DNA from: an uncultured bacterium
GTDB taxonomy: Bacteria > Actinomycetota > Coriobacteriia > Coriobacteriales > Coriobacteriaceae
NCBI GenBank assembly: GCA_905214905.1
Contig: CAJMNK010000048.1
Span: 1 to 17,485, forward strand
Direction of reading: 5' to 3'
DNA: 17,485 nt
The notes beneath the pieces were generated by a model. It had not been told where the DNA came from, made no database searches, and saw only the letters and a list, made by a program, of their open reading frames with translations. A program made the position numbers and the translations under genes. Of this stretch, positions 1 through 6,553 are shown one piece after another (the first letter of the stretch is position 1; every line of letters starts with the position of its first letter).

Positions 1-35
1 GCCCCGAAGCCCGGGGCGGCCGCCGCTTTTTGCTA
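1..35. terminator. Likely bidirectional terminator, cut by the window edge
   Basis: GCCCCG (1-6) pairs with CGGGGC (12-17) around a 5-base loop. The run GGCCGCCGC followed by TTTTT (27-31) comes next on the plus strand. If the sequence left of the window supplies the matching GCGGCGGCC arm preceded by A residues, this is a canonical two-way terminator. That outer arm cannot be seen, so the call is partly inference. It would close the minus-strand operon after the reductase gene that stops at 114. Two smaller hairpins lie between them, at 66-80 (GCACCA/TGGTGC) and 94-109 (CCCCT/AGGGG), neither with a clear T tract. Confidence 0.4.
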
Positions 36-113
36 TCGAATGGTGCAGAGGGGTCAGATACCTAGGCACCACGTTGGTGCAAAGCAGCCTGTCCCCCTAG
101 CTCCAGGGGTTGA

Positions 114-2063
114 CTAGAGTTCGCAGGCAACCTTGTAGCCATCGCCGATGGCGTCGCGGATGTTGCCGCACTCGTTGGCATCGCCCAGCACGTGGGTGGC
201 AACACCGGCTGCAGCCAGGTCGTCGGCCAGCTTGGTATTGGGACGATAGCCCATGGCAAGCACCAGCGTATCGGCACCGGTGATGGTGTGGACCTCGCCG
301 TCCTTCTCGTAGCTGATGGTGTCCTCGGTGATCTCGGTCACCTTGGCCTCGGTCAGCACGTGGACGCCCTTGGAGAGCATGCGCGTGATGAGCACCGCGC
401 GGCCGGCGCCGCCCTCGTTGGCGGCGAGCGTCTTGGTCATCTCGATAACGGTGACATCGCGATTGGCCGGCGACAGGTCGTTGACCAACGGGGCCAGGTA
501 ATCGGCCGTCTCGCAGCCGACGGTGCCGCCGCCCACGATGACGATCTTCTTACCCGGGAAAGCCTTGCCGCCCAGCAGGTCGTCAGCCGTCATAACCTGC
601 TTAAAGCCCTGCATAAAGGCCGGAGCGATGGGCTCGGCGCCATAAGCCAGGACAACCTCGTAGCCCGCGTAATCGCGCTGAATGTCCTCGGCCGAAAGCT
701 CGGTACCAAAGACGCACGTGACGCCGGCCTCGGCCAGGCGACGGTACTGATACTTGATCACACGAGTGAGCTCCTGCTTTGCCGGCGGAACGGCCGCAAT
801 GCGCATCTCGCCGCCCGGCTCGTCCTGCTTATCCACGAGCACCACGTTATGGCCGCGCTTGGCGGCGATGTAGGCCGCCTCCATGCCCGCGGGGCCGGCG
901 CCCACAACGAGCACGTTCTTTGCCTCGGCGGCAGGCTCGTAGCCGGCCTCGTCGCGCTCCACGTCCGGGTTGACAGTGCAGGAGATGCGCTTGCCGAACA
1001 TGATGCCGTTCAGGCAGCGCAGGCAGCCGATGCAGGGACGGATCTCGTCGGCGTTGCCGGCAGCCGCCTTATTGCAGAACTCGGCATCGCACAGGTTGGC
1101 GCGGCCCATCATGCAGATGTCGGCGGCGCCGTCCTCGATCAGCTCCTCGGCAATCCAGGCCTCGTTAATGCGTCCGACGGTGGCGACGGGAATGTTGACG
1201 TGCTTCTTAATCTCGCGCGAGCAGGCGGCATGCGAGGCCTGCTGCGTGCCGGCGGCAGGAATCGCGGAGCCGCGCTTGATGGTGGTACCACCCGACACAT
1301 GAATCATGTCGACGCCGGCCTTCTCCAGGCGACGCGAGACGTAGATCATGTCGTTGAGGGTCAGGCCGCCATCGGTGTACTCGTCGCCCGAAATACGGAC
1401 GTCGATGATAAAGTCCTTGCCGCAGCGCTCGCGAATCTCAGCGATGACCTCGAGCAAAAAGCGCATGCGGGCGTCGAGCGAACCGCCGTACTCGTCGGTG
1501 CGCTTGTTGTAGAGCGGAGTCAAAAAGCCGCCAAGCATGCCGTGAGCGTGCGCCGCATGGACCTCGACGCCATCGACGCCAGCCTTCTGCATGCGCACAG
1601 CGGCATCGCCAAACTGATGTGTGAGCTCGTGAATCTCATCAACCGTGATGGGACGCGGCGCCTCGCGGGCATAGGACGGACCCACAAAGGACGGAGCGAT
1701 CAGGCGCGGCGTGCCTGGAATGTTAAAGGCCATGTAGGCGGGGTGGAAGAGCTGCGGCATGATCTTGCAGCCATGCTCGTGGACGGCTGCGGCGAGCTTT
1801 TCCCAACCGGGGATAAACGTGTCGTCATAGCAGCACATATCGCCCGGCAGATAGGTATAGGTGGGCTCGACCGTCACGACCTCGGTGATGATCAGGCCCA
1901 CGCCGCCCTTGGCGCGGGCACGGTAATGATCGACCAAGTCGTCGGTCACATAGCCATGATCGGCCAGGTTGGTTGACACTGGCGGCATAAAGACGCGGTT
2001 CTTGACCTCGGTCGTACCGACCTTGATCGGGCTAAAGAGCATCGGGTAGGAGGAGGACTCCAT
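114..2063 (-). CDS. Old Yellow Enzyme-family NADH:flavin oxidoreductase (2,4-dienoyl-CoA / 2-enoate reductase type)
   Basis: A 649-residue protein with the full three-part layout of the FadH/2-enoate reductase family. An FMN-binding TIM barrel (about 1-370) carries HAAH (169-172) and the family block LYNKRTDEYGGS (about 184-195). A [4Fe-4S] cluster is formed by C344, C347, C350 and C362. A C-terminal FAD/NAD(P) part has VVGAGPAG (about 386-393) and VGGGTVG (about 510-516). Such enzymes reduce activated C=C bonds with NAD(P)H in the cytosol; the substrate here is unknown. The ATG at 2063 was chosen because AAAGGAAG lies just upstream and the family start (FSPIKVGTTEVKNRVF) follows at once; an in-frame ATG at 2222 would sit inside the upstream terminator hairpin. 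It is the last gene of the GH105 unit, though the terminator at 2181-2245 may isolate it. Its place in a pectin locus suggests a role on an unsaturated uronate or a pectin-bound hydroxycinnamate, which is speculation. Family confidence is high, substrate confidence low. Confidence 0.9.
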   Translation of the reverse strand: MESSSYPMLFSPIKVGTTEVKNRVFMPPVSTNLADHGYVTDDLVDHYRARAKGGVGLIITEVVTVEPTYTYLPGDMCCYDDTFIPGWEKLAAAVHEHGCKIMPQLFHPAYMAFNIPGTPRLIAPSFVGPSYAREAPRPITVDEIHELTHQFGDAAVRMQKAGVDGVEVHAAHAHGMLGGFLTPLYNKRTDEYGGSLDARMRFLLEVIAEIRERCGKDFIIDVRISGDEYTDGGLTLNDMIYVSRRLEKAGVDMIHVSGGTTIKRGSAIPAAGTQQASHAACSREIKKHVNIPVATVGRINEAWIAEELIEDGAADICMMGRANLCDAEFCNKAAAGNADEIRPCIGCLRCLNGIMFGKRISCTVNPDVERDEAGYEPAAEAKNVLVVGAGPAGMEAAYIAAKRGHNVVLVDKQDEPGGEMRIAAVPPAKQELTRVIKYQYRRLAEAGVTCVFGTELSAEDIQRDYAGYEVVLAYGAEPIAPAFMQGFKQVMTADDLLGGKAFPGKKIVIVGGGTVGCETADYLAPLVNDLSPANRDVTVIEMTKTLAANEGGAGRAVLITRMLSKGVHVLTEAKVTEITEDTISYEKDGEVHTITGADTLVLAMGYRPNTKLADDLAAAGVATHVLGDANECGNIRDAIGDGYKVACEL

Positions 2064-2174
2064 GCAGGCTTCCTTTCGTTTGAGCCGCTCGGCGGCAGTT
2101 GCTGACCTACCTATCGTAGCAGTAACCGCGCAATGCCCGACCGTGAGCGCTCCCCCGGCTTTTACTCGACCCAC

Positions 2175-2245
2175 AAAAAAGTTGCGGTGGAATACGGAGT
2201 AGATGAGGCTTCTGACAGCCAAAACAGTCCGTATTTCACCGCAAC
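2175..2245 (-). terminator. Long-stem terminator after the GltD-like gene
   Basis: Arms 2181-2198 and 2228-2245 are 18 bases each and complementary with one mismatch. On the minus strand the stem is followed directly by TTTTTT (2175-2180). The 29-base loop holds its own small hairpin (GGCT/AGCC). It begins 16 bp beyond the stop of the GltD-like gene (2262), so it should end or reduce transcription into the downstream reductase. Confidence 0.75.
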
Positions 2246-2261
2246 TGATGGGTGGGATGAG

Positions 2262-3479
2262 TTAGAGGCCCAGGTAGCTGGTCATGCCTTCGACGGCAAG
2301 CTTGGCGCCGGCCACGGCATGGACCACGGTGAGCGGACCGTTGACCACGTCCCCGGCGGCAAAGACACCCGGCACGGTGGTCATACCGCACTCATCGACC
2401 GAAAGAAGACCGCGATGGTCGGTCTCCAGACCACCCGTTGTAAGCACGAGCTTGTCTTTGGGCACCTGCGAAGCCGCAATCACAACCGTGTCGGCGGGCA
2501 CATGGTCAAGCTCTTCCTCGTAGCCCACCACGTTGTTGTCCTCGTCAAAGATAGCGGTCTCGAACACCGGACCGTTATCGTCGATGGCGCAGATTGCCTT
2601 GCCGCACACGATCTCGGCACCGTCGAGCTCGGTCAGCTCGACCTCGTCATCGATAGCCGAGATATGGCGCGAACGAGCATACACGGTAACCTTGCGAGCG
2701 CCCGAGCGCAGGGCCGTGCGGGCGACATCCATGGCCACGTTGCCGGCGCCGATGACTGCCACGTTCTGCCCGATCGCCACACTCGTGGGATCGACCAGGT
2801 AATCGATACCAAACAGCACGTTGCCACGCGACTCGCCGGGAATACCCAGCTTGCGGGCGCGCCAGGTACCGGTACCCACAAAGACCGCATCGTAGCCGTC
2901 GCGCAGCAGATCGTCGATATGCAGCGCGCCGCCGATGGTGGTCGAGGGGCGAACGCGCACGCCGAGCGAGCACATCACGTGACGGTACTTTTGCACCAGC
3001 GAACGCGGCAGGCGGAATTCGGGGATACCGTACTCCAGCACACCGCCGATCTCGGGGCGCTGCTCAAACACCGTAACGGCACAGCCCAGCTGGGCCATCT
3101 TAATGGCTACGGTAATGCCGGCAGGACCGGAGCCGACCACGGCAATCTGCTTGCCGCACGACGGCGCGGGCTTCCACTCCTTGCGGTCCAAATACGCGGT
3201 CGAGATATAGTTCTCGATGCTCGAGAAATGCACCGGCGTGCCCTTGCGGCCCTGGATGCACGAGCCCTCGCACTGGCCCGAATGGTTGCAGACCATGGAG
3301 CAGACCGCGCTCATCGGATTGTTCTGGAACAGCAGCTCGCCCGCCTCTTCCAGACGACGCTGCTTAAACAGGTCGATAACCTGCGGAATAGGCGTCTGAA
3401 CCGGGCAGCCCTTAATCTGGCAGAACGCCCTTTTGCAACCTAGGCAACGATTTGCCTCTTCGACAATGTGGATAGCCAC
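2262..3479 (-). CDS. GltD-like NAD(P)H-dependent iron-sulfur flavoprotein (glutamate synthase small-subunit family)
   Basis: A 405-residue protein. The N-terminal ferredoxin-like domain has two four-cysteine sets (C12, C15, C20, C25 and C60, C64, C70, C74), as in GltD and the N-terminal part of dihydropyrimidine dehydrogenase. An FAD site follows at VVGSGPAG (about 114-121), then an NAD(P) site at VIGAGNVAMD (242-251) and the closing FAD motif GVFAAGDV (about 371-378). This is a normal length for stand-alone small-subunit homologues, which shuttle electrons from NAD(P)H to a partner. No glutamate synthase large subunit is present, so a glutamate role is unlikely. It probably serves a redox step shared with the neighbouring Old Yellow Enzyme-family reductase (inference). 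The start is GTG at 3479, supported by AGGGGAG six bases upstream. A hairpin at 3509-3539 sits in its leader. Confidence 0.88.
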   Translation of the reverse strand: MAIHIVEEANRCLGCKRAFCQIKGCPVQTPIPQVIDLFKQRRLEEAGELLFQNNPMSAVCSMVCNHSGQCEGSCIQGRKGTPVHFSSIENYISTAYLDRKEWKPAPSCGKQIAVVGSGPAGITVAIKMAQLGCAVTVFEQRPEIGGVLEYGIPEFRLPRSLVQKYRHVMCSLGVRVRPSTTIGGALHIDDLLRDGYDAVFVGTGTWRARKLGIPGESRGNVLFGIDYLVDPTSVAIGQNVAVIGAGNVAMDVARTALRSGARKVTVYARSRHISAIDDEVELTELDGAEIVCGKAICAIDDNGPVFETAIFDEDNNVVGYEEELDHVPADTVVIAASQVPKDKLVLTTGGLETDHRGLLSVDECGMTTVPGVFAAGDVVNGPLTVVHAVAGAKLAVEGMTSYLGL

Positions 3480-3508
3480 GCAACTCCCCTTTTTGATGTA
3501 ATCCGATA

Positions 3509-3539
3509 GGGCGACGATAAAGACCCTTCATCGTCGCCC
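3509..3539 (-). other. Leader stem-loop before the GltD-like gene
   Basis: GGGCGACGAT (3509-3518) is perfectly complementary to ATCGTCGCCC (3530-3539) around an 11-base loop. No T tract follows on either strand, so it does not look like an ordinary intrinsic terminator. It lies 30 bp before the GTG start and may act as an mRNA stability or processing element; the function is unknown. Confidence 0.5.
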
Positions 3540-3582
3540 CCAGTCAGGCAAACTCAATTGGCCGCCATGGCAAAAGCCAATG

Positions 3583-4488
3583 CTATATCTCGCGATGTGA
3601 AGCCCCGCAACAAGCAGACATGCGCTCGAGTGTCGTCAGGCAGCCGGCCGCTGTCGCCGGCACGCTGTTCTCGACCACGCAGGGAATCCCCGGGCAAGCG
3701 GCAGCGGCCCAGGCCACCACGGGCTCAAAGTCATATCGTCCCGTCTCGCCCACACCGCGACACACCAGGCGCGAACCCGTACCGTCGCACCAACCGGCCT
3801 CGTCCTCGTTGTCAACGACCTCAAAATCCTTGGCGTGCAGCACGCGGATCTTGCTGCCGCATAAGTAGAGCATACGCGCTGTGATTTCGGACGCCTCGCC
3901 AACAACACTGGGGTGCAGCAACGACACCGGGTCGTAGATTACACCGAGCGCCGGGCTCGAGACGCGCTCCAGCACCTCACGGCAGCGATCTGGCGTGTTG
4001 ACCGTCTCGTTCCAGCCGGGCTCAATCAGAATTTGCCCACCCACGGCCTCGGCACGCTCACAGACGTGCGCGAGTCCGTCCATGAAAGCATCGAGTGCCT
4101 CGTCGGTCATGCGATCGTCTGCGACGCGGTTCTGCGCGTTGGGACGGCCGGTCTCGGTGCCAACAGGGCATCCGCCGAGCATCTGGGCAAAGTTCAAGCA
4201 CGCCTCGTACTCGGCAAAGTTATCCATGAGCTGTTGGCGGTCGGGCGTCGCCAGGTTCTTGTAGCAGCCAAGCACCGCCACCGTAATGCCCGCTTCGTCG
4301 AGCACCGCACGCAAGTGATCGGCAAGCTCGCGAGTCAGGCCGCCCCGATCGATGCCCATCGATGCGTAGAGCACCTTGCTCGGCAGCTGAATGCACGAAA
4401 AGCCCAGCTCTCCTGCCATGCGAATGCGCTCCTCGACGGTTCCCTGCGGAAGGTCGTGCAAACGTACGCCCGGAGTAATGGCCCCCAC
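3583..4488 (-). CDS. TIM-barrel sugar (phosphate) isomerase/epimerase-like protein
   Basis: A protein of about 301 residues resembling the xylose isomerase-like / AP endonuclease 2 TIM-barrel superfamily (hydroxypyruvate isomerase, IolE, tagatose/psicose 3-epimerase). Strand-end motifs supply the expected metal ligands: E156 in LIEPGWNE, D186 in VIYDPVSLL, H218 in VLHAKDF and E273 in VVENS. The cytosolic substrate cannot be told from sequence. In this operon it directly follows GH105, so an isomerisation of the 4-deoxy-5-keto uronate released by GH105 is an attractive guess in the absence of KduI. The gene is tightly coupled to GH105, whose stop codon is at 4490-4492. I chose GTG 4488, which has AAGGGA about 10 bases upstream; GTG 4497 (8-base overlap with GH105) is nearly as good. 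The open frame continues to an ATG at 4560, but that would overlap GH105 by 71 bases. Confidence 0.8.
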   Translation of the reverse strand: MGAITPGVRLHDLPQGTVEERIRMAGELGFSCIQLPSKVLYASMGIDRGGLTRELADHLRAVLDEAGITVAVLGCYKNLATPDRQQLMDNFAEYEACLNFAQMLGGCPVGTETGRPNAQNRVADDRMTDEALDAFMDGLAHVCERAEAVGGQILIEPGWNETVNTPDRCREVLERVSSPALGVIYDPVSLLHPSVVGEASEITARMLYLCGSKIRVLHAKDFEVVDNEDEAGWCDGTGSRLVCRGVGETGRYDFEPVVAWAAAACPGIPCVVENSVPATAAGCLTTLERMSACCGASHREI

Positions 4489-4489
4489 G

Positions 4490-5728
4490 CTATTCACATC
4501 CCTTACGAGCGTTGATGCCCGGGGTGTATCCGCCAAACGGGTCTTCGATGGAGCACACACCCGAGGGGGCGAGCGGGTCGCGCTTGCCGGCCAGCTTGTC
4601 GTGGTGCATGGTCTCGATATAGGCGAGCACCAGCGGGGCCACGCCCTTCGCGTCGTTTTTGACGACGGGCTCGCTCATGTAGTAGCCAAACGTGCCCTCG
4701 CGGTGTGCGGTGTTGCCAAGACCCGCAACCAGGCAGATGTTGTCGAGCGCGAGCTGCCCGTCATGCTCGGACAGGCATGTGTCGCAGATGCCGTCGAAGG
4801 CGCGGCGGCCGTACTGGTAGTAGCGCTCGCCCAGCACGCCCAGGCGCACGCCCTTCATGATGGCGTTGGCAAAGATGGCGCTGCCCGACTCCTCCAGATA
4901 GTTGGGGGCGATATTGGGCAGGTTGATGACCTGGTGCCACATGCCGGTCTTCTCGTCCTGATACGGCAGCATGGCGTCGATCAGGTCGTGGAACATCTTG
5001 CGGATCTCGTCCTTCTCGGCCGACATCGAGGGCGGCATGAGCTCCCAGGTATCGATGAGCGCCATGGCGAACCAGCCCTCGGCGCGCAGCCAGAAGTTGG
5101 CCGAAAGGCCGGTGACGGGATCGCACCAGAACTGCTTGCGGCTCGCGTCGTAGGCGTGATAGTACAGGCCGTTGAGGGGGTTGCGCATCAAATCGTGCAC
5201 CACTTGGAACATATGGAAGCTATCCGAGCAGGCACGGCGGTTGTGGAAGCTCAGCTCGTACTGCATGTAGAACGGCTGCGCCATGTACATGCCGTCGAGC
5301 CAGATCTGGTTGGGGTAGACGGCCTTGTGCCAAAACACACCCTCTTTGGTACGCGGCTGGGTTTCGAGCTGACGATAGATGGTATCCATGGCGGCACGGT
5401 ACTTGGGCTTGCCCACCAGGTCATAGAGTTTGTAGAGGGTTTTGCCCGCGTTGACGTTGTCGAGGTTGTACTCCTGGGGATCGTAATGCTTGATGGTGCC
5501 GTCATCCTGGACAAAGAAGTCGATATAGTCGTCGGCGAAGGTCAGGTAACGCTGCTCGCCGGTGATCTCGTACAGCTCGATGAGTGCCTTGATCATGCAG
5601 CCGTCAATGTAATTCCAGGTGTTCTCCTTGCCGGCGCGAAGCTTTTCGATATTCCAGGCCGGCGCCTGAGGCGTAGAGGTCTCGATCAACTGCTCGATAT
5701 AACGGTCCAGAATCTGATTGCAACCCAT
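4490..5728 (-). CDS. GH105 unsaturated galacturonyl / rhamnogalacturonyl hydrolase (YteR/YesR-like)
   Basis: A 412-residue protein of typical GH105 length, with the alpha/alpha-barrel pattern of the family. It would remove the 4,5-unsaturated uronic acid from the non-reducing end of oligosaccharides left by pectate or rhamnogalacturonan lyases. The product rearranges to 5-keto-4-deoxyuronate. The two acidic residues that matter in YteR (D88 and D143) correspond to D90 (YNLDNVNAGK) and D145 (WLDGMYMAQPF); D145 would be the catalytic acid. There is no signal peptide, so it acts in the cytosol. The ATG at 5728 has GAGGGGA about 6 bases upstream. It is first in its unit, behind the double-operator promoter at 5754-5849, and is translationally coupled to the isomerase-like gene. 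GH88 is a related alternative but the motifs fit GH105 better. Whether it prefers galacturonate-galacturonate or galacturonate-rhamnose links cannot be read from the sequence. Confidence 0.92.
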   Translation of the reverse strand: MGCNQILDRYIEQLIETSTPQAPAWNIEKLRAGKENTWNYIDGCMIKALIELYEITGEQRYLTFADDYIDFFVQDDGTIKHYDPQEYNLDNVNAGKTLYKLYDLVGKPKYRAAMDTIYRQLETQPRTKEGVFWHKAVYPNQIWLDGMYMAQPFYMQYELSFHNRRACSDSFHMFQVVHDLMRNPLNGLYYHAYDASRKQFWCDPVTGLSANFWLRAEGWFAMALIDTWELMPPSMSAEKDEIRKMFHDLIDAMLPYQDEKTGMWHQVINLPNIAPNYLEESGSAIFANAIMKGVRLGVLGERYYQYGRRAFDGICDTCLSEHDGQLALDNICLVAGLGNTAHREGTFGYYMSEPVVKNDAKGVAPLVLAYIETMHHDKLAGKRDPLAPSGVCSIEDPFGGYTPGINARKGCE

Positions 5729-5753
5729 TGCTGTCCCCTCTGACGTTATTGAT

Positions 5754-5849
5754 GGGTGAACGTTTCCCCTAGTGTAACGCGAACGGGGATTATAGGGTGA
5801 ACGTTAACCCTATAATCCCCGTGAACGGCAAACTTTTAACGGCAAACGG
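5754..5849 (-). promoter_or_regulatory. Regulated promoter of the GH105 unit (two operators plus 27-bp AACGG element)
   Basis: Operator 1 (GGGTGAACGTTTCCC, centre 5761/5762) and operator 2 (GGGTGAACGTTAACCC, centre 5802/5803) are 41 bp apart. Operator 2 contains a TTCACC -35 candidate (minus strand, plus positions 5797-5802) and TACACT (5771-5776) is a weak -10, with a longish spacer. Operator 2 sits at the centre of a 40-bp inverted repeat. The element GAACGG...AACGG...AACGG (5823-5849) lies 24 bp further upstream, centre to centre, and overlaps the stop codon of the SGNH gene. Layout matches the promoters at about 12222-12317 and 17174-17266. The motif symmetry and central CG suggest a LacI-family repressor (inference). 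Confidence 0.7.
5783..5822. repeat. 40-bp near-perfect palindrome around an operator
   Basis: The arm ACGGGGATTATAGGGT (5783-5798) is the exact reverse complement of 5807-5822, and the 8-base centre GAACGTTA breaks symmetry only in its outermost pair. The centre is the operator core AACGTT. No T tract follows on either strand, so a terminator role is doubtful. Each arm holds a TATAAT-like sequence, one per strand. Confidence 0.85.
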
Positions 5850-6504
5850 CGGTGAGGCCCGCAGCGATGCGATGCGCCAGGCGCTCATAGCCGGCAGGGC
5901 TGTAATGCAGACCGTCCGGCATGTAGAGCTCGCGGTGCTCCGGCAAAAACGGGCTGATACCGCTTTGCGCATAGAGGTCGATCACCGGCACCGAGTAGCG
6001 GTCGCAAACCTCCAGCATCGCCTGCACATAGGCGTCTTGCGTCAGGCCCAGATGGTTGGCCTCGTTGCTTGCCGGAATATCCTTCTCGTGCTTGCCGCTC
6101 GTCTTGCACGGCGTCATAAACACGAGCCTTGACCGGGGCGAGCGCTCCGTGATGGTACGGATCAGGTAATCGAGCGCGCCGTAGAACTCATGCACGTCGG
6201 TGCTACCCGGCTCTCCCAGCGGCACGTTGCGGCTAAAGTCGTTGACGCCGCCAAAGACAACGTAGATATCGGCCGCATCGTCGATGCCGTCCAGACGCTC
6301 GACAAACGAGTCGTTACGGTCGGCCTTAACGGCGATGCGCGAGCCCTTGATGCCGTAGTTCTCGACGATGGCACCGCCCAGTAGCGCGCCCAGATGCGCA
6401 GTCCACGAGATTTCGTTGCCTCCCCCACCGCAGCCGTTATCGCCCCAGGTGGTCGAGTCGCCAAAAGCGCAGATGGTGGATTCGTTCAGACGTTTGATGT
6501 CCAT
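5836..6504 (-). CDS. SGNH/GDSL hydrolase, probable pectin or rhamnogalacturonan acetylesterase (CE12-like)
   Basis: A 222-residue protein with the SGNH blocks in order: FGDSTTWG with nucleophile S17, NYG (49-51), GGVND (85-89, N88), and DGLHYS with D197 and H200. These make the Ser-Asp-His triad and the Gly/Asn oxyanion hole of carbohydrate acetylesterases. It probably removes acetyl groups from galacturonosyl residues in imported fragments; no signal peptide is present, so it acts in the cytosol. The length is near that of CE12 enzymes. The ATG at 6504 follows GGGAGA six bases upstream; an in-frame ATG at 6627 would overlap the esterase-fusion gene and lacks this site. It follows the fusion gene by 49 bp and probably shares its transcript. 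The distal part of the next promoter overlaps its 3' end. CE12 versus another SGNH family is not certain. Confidence 0.85.
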   Translation of the reverse strand: MDIKRLNESTICAFGDSTTWGDNGCGGGGNEISWTAHLGALLGGAIVENYGIKGSRIAVKADRNDSFVERLDGIDDAADIYVVFGGVNDFSRNVPLGEPGSTDVHEFYGALDYLIRTITERSPRSRLVFMTPCKTSGKHEKDIPASNEANHLGLTQDAYVQAMLEVCDRYSVPVIDLYAQSGISPFLPEHRELYMPDGLHYSPAGYERLAHRIAAGLTAVCR

Positions 6505-6553
6505 GTTGTTCTCCCTAGACGCTGCCGCGGCAGCGTTGTTGTCGGTCTGTTGT

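Noticed and set aside
192..1976. 594-codon plus-strand open frame opposite the Old Yellow Enzyme gene
   Set aside because: It is a mirror of the codon pattern of a clearly real GC-rich gene, has a low-complexity Ala/Gly/His/Asp-rich product and no family motif.
2113..2136. Possible promoter for the Old Yellow Enzyme gene (TACGAT at 2113-2118 with TTGCGC nearby)
   Set aside because: The spacing between the two boxes is too short and no other -35 is convincing; an own promoter is still possible because a terminator lies upstream.
2064..2222. Longer N terminus for the Old Yellow Enzyme from ATG 2222
   Set aside because: The added 53 residues do not belong to the family and the start lies within the terminator hairpin, while ATG 2063 has a good Shine-Dalgarno.
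4489..4560. Longer N terminus for the isomerase-like protein from ATG 4560
   Set aside because: It would overlap the 3' end of GH105 by 71 bases and adds sequence unlike the start of a TIM barrel; GTG 4488 or 4497 fits coupling to the GH105 stop.
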